64,000 bases of DNA. It comes from Antedon bifida. Its lineage: Eukaryota > Echinodermata > Crinoidea > Comatulida > Antedonidae. The stretch spans positions 16,635,001-16,699,000 of the forward strand of contig OY727099.1 in assembly GCA_963402885.1 (NCBI GenBank). Direction: 5' to 3'. Made by a program: the position numbers and the translations under genes. Positions 51,383 through 61,600 of the stretch are shown here, in pieces; the stretch's first letter is position 1, and every line of letters starts with the position of its first letter. Below the pieces are notes generated by a model that had not been told where the DNA came from, made no database searches, and saw only the letters and a program-made list of their open reading frames with translations.

Positions 51383-51890
51383 TGGTCTAAAACGTCTCCA
51401 AATGCGATTTGGAACTCTTTTGTGCAATTTGATGTTTTTGTGTAACCAAGTTTCATCGAAATGCACAAAATGGTCTAAAACGTCTCCAAATGCGATTTGA
51501 AGCTATTTTGTGCACTTTAATGTTTTGTGTGAAAAGTTTTATCGAAATGCTCAAAATGGTCTAAAACGTCTCCAAATACTATATTAAGCTATTGTATGCA
51601 GTTTGATGTTTTTGTGTGAAAAGTTTTTTCGAAATGCACAAAATGGTCTAAAACGTCTCCAAATGCGATTTGGAACTATTTTGTGCACTTTGATGTTTTT
51701 GTGTAACCAAGTTTCATCGAAATGCACAAAATGGTCTAAAACGTCTCCAAATGCGATTTGAAGCTATTTTATGCACTTTTATGTTTTGTGTGAAAAGTTT
51801 CAAAATGGTCTAAAACGTCTCCAAATACTATATTAAGCTATTGTATGCACTTTGATGTTTTTGAGTGAAAAGTTTTTTCGAAATGCTCAA

Positions 51891-51897
51891 AATGTCT
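51891..51897 (+). other. 10-bp deletion scar
   Basis: CTCAAAATG is joined to TCTCCAAATGCG, omitting GTCTAAAACG. The parallel site at 52,121-52,130 reads CTCAAAACGTCTCC, also 10 bp short but with a different base at the join. Copies 1-3 of segment S have the full sequence here. Confidence 0.85.
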
Positions 51898-51992
51898 CCA
51901 AATGCGATTTGGAGCTCTTTTGTGCACTTTGATGTTTTGTGTCAAAAGTTTTATAGAAATGCTCGAAATGGTCTAAAACGGTTTCAAATGTG

Positions 51993-52026
51993 ATTTTGAG
52001 CATTTCGATAAAACTTTTCACACAAA
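51993..52026 (-). other. 34-bp inverted insert (template-switch scar)
   Basis: After GTTTCAAATGTG the sequence leaves the expected ATTTTAAGCAC and reads the reverse complement of a monomer end (GAGCATTTCGATAAAAC, then TTTTCACACAAA). It then returns to forward satellite at TGAAAGTTTCAAAATGG, repeating sequence already read from about 51,798. ATTTT at 51,993-51,997 fits both orientations and is a microhomology at the entry point. Confidence 0.9.
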
Positions 52027-53922
52027 TGAAAGTTTCAAAATGGTCTAAAACGTCTCCAAATACTATATTAAGCTATTGTATGCACTTTGATGTTTTTGAG
52101 TGAAAAGTTTTTTCGAAATGCTCAAAACGTCTCCAAATGCGATTTGGAGCTCTTTTGTGCACTTTGATGTTTTGTGTCAAAAGTTTTATAGAAATGCTCG
52201 AAATGGTCTAAAACGGTTTCAAATGTGATTTTAAGCACTTTGATGTTTTTGTGTAACTAAGTTTCATCGAAATGCACAAAATGGTCTAAAACGTCTGCAA
52301 ATGCGATTTGAAGATATTTTATGCACTTTGATGGTTTTGTGTGAAAAGTTTCATCGAAATGCACAAAATGGTCAAAAACGTCTCCAAATACGATAATAAG
52401 CTGTTGTATGCACATTGATGTTTTTGTGTGAAAAGTTTCATCGAAATGCACAAAATGGTCTAAAACGTCTCCAAATACGATAATAAGCTGTTGTATGCAC
52501 ATTGATGTTTTTGTTTGAAAAGTTTCATCGAAATGCACAAAATGGTCTAAAACGTCTCCAAATACGATATTAAGCTATTGTATGCACTTTGTTGTTTTTG
52601 TGTAAAAAGTTTCATCGAAATGCACAAATTGGTCAAAAATGTCTCCAAATGCGATTTGAAGCTATTTTGTGCACTTTTATGTTTTGGGTGAAAAGTTTCA
52701 TCGAGATGCACAAAATGGTCTAAAACGTCTCCAAATACGATATTAAGCTATTGTATGCACTTTTATGTTTTTGTGTGAAAAGTTTCATCGAAATGCACAA
52801 AATGGTCTAAAACGTCTCTAAATACGATATTAAGCTATTGTATGCACTTTGATGTTTTTGTGTGAAAAGTTTTTTCGAAATGCACAAAATGGTCTAAAAC
52901 GTCTCCAAATGCGATAATAAGCTGTTGTATGCACATTGATGTTTTTGTTTGAAAAGTTTCATCGAAATGCACAAAATGGTCTAAAACGTCTCCAAATACG
53001 ATATTAAGCTATTGTATGCACTTTGTTGTTTTTGTGTAAAAAGTTTCATCGAAATGCACAAAATGGTCAAAAATGTCTCCAAATGCGATTTGAAGCTATT
53101 TTGTGCACTTTTATGTTTTGGGTGAAAAGTTTTATCGAAATGCACAAAATGGTCTAAAACGTCTCCAAATACGATATTAAGCTATTGTATGCACTTTGAT
53201 GTTTTTGTGTTAAAAGTTTTTTCGAAATGCACAAAATGGTCTAAAACGTCTCCAAATGCGATTTGGAACTCTTTTGTGCACTTTGATGTTTTTGTGTAAC
53301 CAAGTTTCATAGAAATGCACAAAATGGTCTAAAACGTCTCCAAATACTATATTAAGCTATTGTATGCACTTTGATGTTTTTGAGTGAAAAGTTTTTTCGA
53401 AATGCTCAAAATGGTCTAAAACGTCTCAAAATGCGATTTGAAGCTTTTTTGTGCACTTTGATGTTTTGTGTCAAAGGTTTTATAGAAATGCTCGAAATGG
53501 TCTAAAACGGTTTCAAATGTGATTTTTAGCACTTTGATGTTTTTGTGTAACTAAGTTTCATCGAAATGCACAAAATGGTCTAAAACGTCTGCAAATGCGA
53601 TTTGAAGATATTTTATGCACTTTGATGGTTTTGTGTGAAAAGTTTCATCGAAATGCACAAAATGGTCTAAAACGTCTCCAAATATGATATTAAGCTATTG
53701 TATGCACTTTGATGTTTTTGTGTGAAAGTTTTTTCGAAATGCACAAAATGGTCTAAAACGTCTCCAAATGCGATTTGGAACTCTTTTGTGCACTTTGATG
53801 TTTTTGTGTAACCAAGTTTCATCGAAATGCACAAAATGGTCTAAAACGTCTCCAAATGCGATTTGAAGCTATTTTGTGCACTTTAATGTTTTGTGTGAAA
53901 AGTTTTATCGAAATGCTCAAAA

Positions 53923-56308
53923 TGGTCTAAAACGTCTCCAAATACTATATTAAGCTATTGTATGCATTTTGATGTTTTTGAGTGAAAAGTTTTTTCGAAA
54001 TGCTCAAAATGGTCTAAAACGTCTCCAAATGCGATTTGGAGCTCTTTTGTGCACTTTGATGTTTTGTGTCAAAAGTTTTATAGAAATGCTCGAAATGGTC
54101 TAAAACGGTTTCAAATGTGATTTTAAGCACTTTGATGTTTTTGTGTAACTAAGTTTCATCGAAATGCACAAAATGGTCTAAAACGTCTGCAAATGCGATT
54201 TGAAGATATTTTATGCACTTTGATGGTTTTGTGTGAAAAGTTTCATCGAAATGCACAAAATGGTAAAAAACGTCTCCAAATACGATAATAAGCTGTTGTA
54301 TGCACATTGATGTTTTTGTGTGAAAAGTTTCATCGAAATGCACAAAATGGTCTAAAACGTCTCCAAATACGATATTAAGCTATTGTATGCACTTTGATGT
54401 TTTTGTGTGAAAAGTTTTTTCGAAATGCACAAAATGGTCTAAAACGTCTCCAAATGCGATAATAAGCTGTTGTATGCACATTGATGTTTTTGTTTGAAAA
54501 GTTTCATCGAAATGCACAAAATGGTCTAAAACGTCTCCAAATGCGATTTGAAGCTATTTTGTGCACTTTAATGTTTTGTGTGAAAAGTTTTATCGAAATG
54601 CTCAAAATGGTCTAAAACGGTTTCAAATGTGATTTTAAGCACTTTGATATTTTTGTGTAATCAAGTTTTTTCGAAATGCACAAAATGGTCTAAAACGTCT
54701 CCAAATGCGATTTGGAACTCTTTTGTGCACTTTGATGTTTTTGTGTATCCAAGTTTCATCGAAATGCACAAAATGGTCTAAAACGTCTCCAAATACTATA
54801 TTAAGCTATTGTATGCACTTTGATGTTTTTGAGTGAAAAGTTTTTTCGAAATGCTCAAAATGGTCTAAAACGTCTCCAAATGCGATTTGGAGCTCTTTTG
54901 TGCACTTTGATGTTTTGTGTCAAAAGTTTTATAGAAATGCTCGAAATGGTCTAAAACGGTTTCAAATGTGATTTTAAGCACTTTGATGTTTTTGTGTAAC
55001 TAAGTTTCATCGAAATGCACAAAATGGTCTAAAACGTCTGCAAATGCGATTTGAAGATATTTTATGCACTTTGATGGTTTTGTGTGAAAAGTTTCATCGA
55101 AATGCACAAAATGGTAAAAAACGTCTCCAAATACGATAATAAGCTGTTGTATGCACATTGATGTTTTTGTGTGAAAAGTTTCATCGAAATGCACAAAATG
55201 GTCTAAAACGTCTCCAAATACGATATTAAGCTATTGTATGCACTTTGATGTTTTTGTGTGAAAAGTTTTTTCGAAATGCACAAAATGGTCTAAAACGTCT
55301 CCAAATGCGATAACAAGCTGTTGTATGCACATTGATGTTTTTGTTTGAAAAGTTTCATCGAAATGCACAAAATGGTCTAAAACGTCTCCAAATACGATAT
55401 TAAGCTATTTTGTGCACTTTAATGTTTTGTGTAAAAAGTTTTATCGAAATGCTCAAAATGGTCTAAAACGGTTTCAAATGTGATTTTAAGCACTTTGATA
55501 TTTTTGTGTAATCAAGTTTTTTCGAAATGCACAAAATGGTCTAAAACGTCTCCAAATGCGATTTGGAACTCTTTTGTGCACTTTGATGTTTTTGTGTAAC
55601 CAAGTTTCATCGAAATGCACAAAATGGTCTAAAACGTCTCCAAATACTATATTCAGCTATTGTATGCACTTTGATGTTTTTGAGTGAAAAGTTTTTTCGA
55701 AATGCTCAAAATGGTCTAAAACGTCTCCAAATGCGATTTGGAGCTCTTTTGTGCACTTTGATGTTTTGTGTCAAAAGTTTTATAGAAATGCTCGAAATGG
55801 TCTAAAACGGTTTCAAATGTGATTTTAAGCACTTTGATGTTTTTGTGTAACTAAGTTTCATCGAAATGCACAAAATGGTCTAAAACGTCTGCAAATGCGA
55901 TTTGAAGATATTTTATGCACTTTGATGGTTTTGTGTGAAAAGTTTCATCGAAATGCACAAAATGGTAAAAAACGTCTCCAAATACGATAATAAGCTGTTG
56001 TATGCACATTGATGTTTTTGTGTGAAAAGTTTCATCGAAATGCACAAAATGGTCTAAAACGTCTCCAAATACGATATTAAGCTATGTATGCACTTTGATG
56101 TTTTTGTGTGAAAAGTTTTTTCGAAATGCACAAAATGGTCTAAAACGTCTCCAAATGCGATAACAAGCTGTTGTATGCACATTGATGTTTTTGTTTGAAA
56201 AGTTTCATCGAAATGCACAAAATGGTCTAAAACGTCTCCAAATACGATATTAAGCTATTTTGTGCACTTTAATGTTTTGTGTAAAAAGTTTTATCGAAAT
56301 GCTCAAAA
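53923..56308 (+). repeat. 851-bp ten-monomer HOR, right tract, about 2.8 copies
   Basis: Units start at 53,923, 54,774 and 55,625. Monomer lengths in the second unit, read directly, are 87, 86, 78, 87, 87, 87, 87, 86, 78 and 88, which sum to 851. The third unit stops after eight monomers and has a one-base loss (CTATGTATGC near 56,085). TGGTAAAAAACG is present in each unit (54,264, 55,115 and 55,966 regions). A further eight-monomer part is at 57,923-58,607. Confidence 0.93.
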
Positions 56309-58607
56309 TGGTCTAAAACATCTCCAAATACTATATTAAGCTATTGTATGCACTTTGATGTTTTTGAGTGAAAAGTTTTTTCGAAATGCTCAAAATGGTC
56401 TAAAACGTCTCCAAATGCGATTTGGAGCTCTTTTGTGCACTTTGATGTTTTGTGTCAAAAGTTTTATAGAAATGCTCGAAATGGTCTAAAACGGTTTCAA
56501 ATGTGATTTTAAGCACTTTGATGTTTTTGTGTAACTAAGTTTCATCGAAATGCACAAAATGGTCTAAAACGTCTGCAAATGCGATTTGAAGATATTTTAT
56601 GCACTTTTATGTTTTTGTGTGAAAAGTTTCATCGAAATGCACAAAATGGTCTAAAACGTCTCCAAATACGATATTAAGCTATTGTATGCACTTTGATGTT
56701 TTTGTGTGAAAAGTTTTTTCGAAATGCACAAAATGGTCTAAAACGTCTCCAAATGCGATAATAAGCTGTTGTATGCACATTGATGTTTTTGTTTGAAAAG
56801 TTTCATCGAAATGCACCAAATGGTCTAAAACGTCTCCAAATACTATATTAAGCTATTGTATGCACTTTGATGTTTTTGAGTGAAAAGTTTTTTCGAAATG
56901 CTCAAAATGGTCTAAAACGTCTCCAAATGCCATTTGGAGCTCTTTTATGCACTTTGATGTTTTGTGTCAAAAGTTTTATAGAAATGCTCGAAATGGTCTA
57001 AAACGGTTTCAAATGTGATTTTAAGCACTTTGATGTTTTTGTGTAACTAAGTTTCATCGAAATGCACAAAATGGTCTAAAACGTCTGCAAATGCGATTTG
57101 AAGATATTTTATGCACTTTGATGGTTTTGTGTGAAAAGTTTCATCGAAATGCACAAAATGGTCTAAAACGTCTCCAAATACGATATTAAGCTATTGTATG
57201 CACTTTGATGTTTTTGAGTGAAAAGTTTTTTCGAAATGCTCAAAATGGTCTAAAACGTCTCCAAATGCGATTTGGAGCTCTTTTGTGCACTTTGATGTTT
57301 TGTGTCAAAAGTTTTATAGAAATGCTCGAAATGGTCTAAAACGGTTTCAAATGTGATTTTAAGCACTTTGATGTTTTTGTGTAACTAAGTTTCATCGAAA
57401 TGCACAAAATGGTCTAAAACGTCTGCAAATGCGATTTGAAGATATTTTATGCACATTGATGTTTTTGTGTGAAAAGTTTCATCGAAATGCACAAAATGGT
57501 CTAAAACGTCTCCAAATACGATATTAAGCTATTGTATGCACTTTGATGTTTTTGTGTGAAAAGTTTTTTCGAAATGCACAAAATGGTCTAAAACGTCTCC
57601 AAATGCGATAACAAGCTGTTGTATGCACATTGATGTTTTTGTTTGAAATGTTTCATCGAAATGCACAAAATGGTCTAAAACGTCTCCAAATACGATATTA
57701 AGCTATTTTGTGCACTTTAATGTTTTGTGTAAAAAGTTTTATCGAAATGCTCAAAATGGTCTAAAACGGTTTCAAATGTGATTTTAAGCACTTTGATATT
57801 TTTGTGTAATCAAGTTTTTTCGAAATGCACAAAATGGTCTAAAACGTCTCCAAATGCGATTTGGAACTCTTTTGTGCACTTTGATGTTTTTGTGTAACCA
57901 AGTTTCATCGAAATGCACAAAATGGTCTAAAACGTCTCCAAATACTATATTAAGCTATTGTATGCACTTTGATGTTTTTGAGTGAAAAGTTTTTTCGAAA
58001 TGCTCAAAATGGTCTAAAACGTCTCCAAATGCGATTTGGAGCTCTTTTGTGCACTTTGATGTTTTGTGTCAAAAGTTTTATAGAAATGCTCGAAATGGTC
58101 TAAAACGGTTTCAAATGTGATTTTAAGCACTTTGATGTTTTTGTGTAACTAAGTTTCATCGAAATGCACAAAATGGTCTAAAACGTCTGCAAAAGCGATT
58201 TGAAGATATTTTATGCACTTTGATGGTTTTGTGTGAAAAGTTTCATCGAAATGCACAAAATGGTAAAAAACGTCTCCAAATACGATAATAAGCTGTTGTA
58301 TACACATTGATGTTTTTGTGTGAAAAGTTTCATCGAAATGCACAAAATGGTCTAAAACGTCTCCAAATACGATATTAAGCTATTGTATGCACTTTGATGT
58401 TTTTGTGTGAAAAGTTTTTTCGAAATGCACAAAATGGTCTAAAACGTCTCCAAATGCGATAACAAGCTGTTGTATGCACATTGATGTTTTTGTTTGAAAA
58501 GTTTCATCGAAATGCACAAAATGGTCTAAAACGTCTCCAAATACGATATTAAGCTATTTTGTGCACTTTAATGTTTTGTGTAAAAAGTTTTATCGAAATG
58601 CTCAAAA
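56309..58607 (+). repeat. 2,299-bp unit with palindrome-bearing module P, copy 1
   Basis: The first ~900 bp (to about 57,214) is module P, repeated at 58,608 and 61,351. It contains A, B, C, G, A, E (with GCACCAAATGG), A and the modified B with CCATTTGGAG at 56,921-56,939. The rest holds another A-B-C-G module (C end near 57,379) and an 851-type partial unit at 57,923-58,607. A private GTTTGAAATGTTTC lies near 57,645. Confidence 0.83.
56921..56939. other. 19-bp near-perfect palindrome in a B monomer
   Basis: CTCCAAATGCCATTTGGAG has 9-bp complementary arms around a single central C. Ordinary B monomers read CTCCAAATGCGATTTGGAG, with 8-bp arms. One G-to-C change extended the symmetry. The same variant is at about 59,220-59,238 and 61,963-61,981, so it spread with module P. 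Confidence 0.9.
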
Positions 58608-61600
58608 TGGTCTAAAACGTCTCCAAATACTATATTAAGCTATTGTATGCACTTTGATGTTTTTGAGTGAAAAGTTTTTTCGAAATGCTCAAAATGGTCT
58701 AAAACGTCTCCAAATGCGATTTGGAGCTCTTTTGTGCACTTTGATGTTTTGTGTCAAAAGTTTTATAGAAATGCTCGAAATGGTCTAAAACGGTTTCAAA
58801 TGTGATTTTAAGCACTTTGATGTTTTTGTGTAACTAAGTTTCATCGAAATGCACAAAATGGTCTAAAACGTCTGCAAATGCGATTTGAAGATATTTTATG
58901 CACTTTTATGTTTTTGTGTGAAAAGTTTCATCGAAATGCACAAAATGGTCTAAAACGTCTCCAAATACGATATTAAGCTATTGTATGCACTTTGATGTTT
59001 TTGTGTGAAAAGTTTTTTCGAAATGCACAAAATGGTCTAAAACGTCTCCAAATGCGATAATAAGCTGTTGTATGCACATTGATGTTTTTGTTTGAAAAGT
59101 TTCATCGAAATGCACCAAATGGTCTAAAACGTCTCCAAATACTATATTAAGCTATTGTATGCACTTTGATGTTTTTGAGTGAAAAGTTTTTTCGAAATGC
59201 TCAAAATGGTCTAAAACGTCTCCAAATGCCATTTGGAGCTCTTTTATGCACTTTGATGTTTTGTGTCAAAAGTTTTATAGAAATGCTCGAAATGGTCTAA
59301 AACGGTTTCAAATGTGATTTTAAGCACTTTGATGTTTTTGTGTAACTAAGTTTCATCGAAATGCACAAAATGGTCTAAAACGTCTGCAAATGCGATTTGA
59401 AGATATTTTATGCACTTTGATGGTTTTGTGTGAAAAGTTTCATCGAAATGCACAAAATGGTCTAAAACGTCTCCAAATACGATATTAAGCTATTGTATGC
59501 ACTTTGATGTTTTTGTGTGAAAAGTTTTTTCGAAATGCACAAAATGGTCTAAAACGTCTCCAAATGCGATAATAAGCTGTTGTATGCACATTGATGTTTT
59601 TGTTTGAAAAGTTTCATCGAAATGCACAAAATGGTCTAAAACGTCTCCAAATACGATATTAAGCTATTGTATGCACTTTGTTGTTTTTGTGTAAAAAGTT
59701 TCATCGAAATGCACAAATTGGTCAAAAATGTCTCCAAATGCGATTTGAAGCTATTTTGTGCACTTTTATGTTTTGGGTGAAAAGTTTCATCGAGATGCAC
59801 AAAATGGTCTAAAACGTCTCCAAATACGATATTAAGCTATTGTATGCACTTTTATGTTTTTGTGTGAAAAGTTTCATCGAAATGCACAAAATGGTCTAAA
59901 ACGTCTCCAAATACGGTATTAAGCTATTGTATGCACTTTGATGTTTTTGTGTGAAAAGTTTTTTCGAAATGCACAAAATGGTCTAAAACGTCTCCAAATG
60001 CGATAATAAGCTGTTGTATGCACATTGATGTTTTTGTTTGAAAAGTTTCATCGAAATGCACAAAATGGTCTAAAACGTCTCCAAATACGATATTAAGCTA
60101 TTGTATGCACTTTGTTGTTTTTGTGTAAAAAGTTTCATCGAAATGCACAAAATGGTCAAAAATGTCTCCAAATGCGATTTGAAGCTATTTTGTGCACATT
60201 TATGTTTTGGGTGAAAAGTTTCATCGAAATGCACAAAATGGTCTAAAACGTCTCCAAATACGATATTAAGCTATTGTATGCACTTTGATGTTTTTGTGTT
60301 AAAAGTTTTTTCGAAATGCACAAAATGGTCTTAAACGTCTCCAAATGCGATTTGGAACTCTTTTGTGCACTTTGATGTTTTTGTGTAACCAAGTTTCATC
60401 GAAATGCACAAAATGGTCTAAAACGTCTCCAAATACTATATTAAGCTATTGTATGCACTTTGATGTTTTTGAGTGAAAAGTTTTTTCGAAATGCTCAAAA
60501 TGGTCTAAAACGCCTCAAAATGCGATTTGGAGCTCTTTTGTGCACTTTGATGTTTTGTGTCAAAAGTTTTATAGAAATGCTCGAAATGGTCTAAAACGGT
60601 TTCAAATGTGATTTTAAGCACTTTGATGTTTTTGTGTAACTAAGTTTCATCGAAATGCACAAAATGGTCTAAAACGTCTGCAAATGCGATTTGAAGATAT
60701 TTTATGCACTTTGATGGTTTTGTGTGAAAAGTTTCATCGAAATGCACAAAATGGTCAAAAACGTCTCCAAATACGATAATAAGCTATTGTATGCACTTTG
60801 ATGTTTTTGAGTGAAAAGTTTTTTCGAAATGCTCAAAATGGTCTAAAACGTCTCCAAATGCGATTTGGAGCTCTTTTGTGCACTTTGATGTTTTGTGTCA
60901 AAAGTTTTATAGAAATGCTCGAAATGGTCTAAAACGGTTTCAAATGTGATTTTAAGCACTTTGATGTTTTTGTGTAACTAAGTTTCATCAAAATGCACAA
61001 AATGGTCTAAAACGTCTGCAAATGCGATTTGAAGATATTTTATGCACTTTGATGGTTTTGTGTGAAAAGTTTCATCGAAATGCACAAAATGGTAAAAAAC
61101 GTCTCCAAATACGATAATAAGCTGTTGTATGCACATTGATGTTTTTGTGTGAAAAGTTTCATCGAAATGCACAAAATGGTCTAAAACGTCTCCAAATACG
61201 ATATTAAGCTATTGTATGCACTTTGATGTTTTTGTGTGAAAAGTTTTTTCGAAATGCACAAAATGGTCTAAAACGTCTCCAAATGCGATAACAAGCTGTT
61301 GTATGCACATTGATGTTTTTGTTTGAAAAGTTTCATCGAAATGCACAAAATGGTCTAAAACGTCTCCAAATACGATATTAAGCTATTGTATGCACTTTGA
61401 TGTTTTTGAGTGAAAAGTTTTTTCGAAATGCTCAAAATGGTCTAAAACGTCTCCAAATGCGATTTGGAGCTCTTTTGTGCACTTTGATGTTTTGTGTCAA
61501 AAGTTTTATAGAAATGCTCGAAATGGTCTAAAACGGTTTCAAATGTGATTTTAAGCACTTTGATGTTTTTGTGTAACTAAGTTTCATCGAAATGCACAAA

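Larger units (their letters stand above)
51383..54773 (+). repeat. Segment S, copy 4, with an extra 225 bp
   Basis: Copy 4 aligns with copy 3 at 3,172 bp up to about 51.99 kb and at 3,397 bp after about 52.03 kb. The 225-bp gain is a second reading of 51.80-52.00 kb, joined through a 34-bp inverted insert. A private GTGTATCCAAG lies near 54,743. The segment leads into the 851-bp HOR as copy 2 does. Confidence 0.9.
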
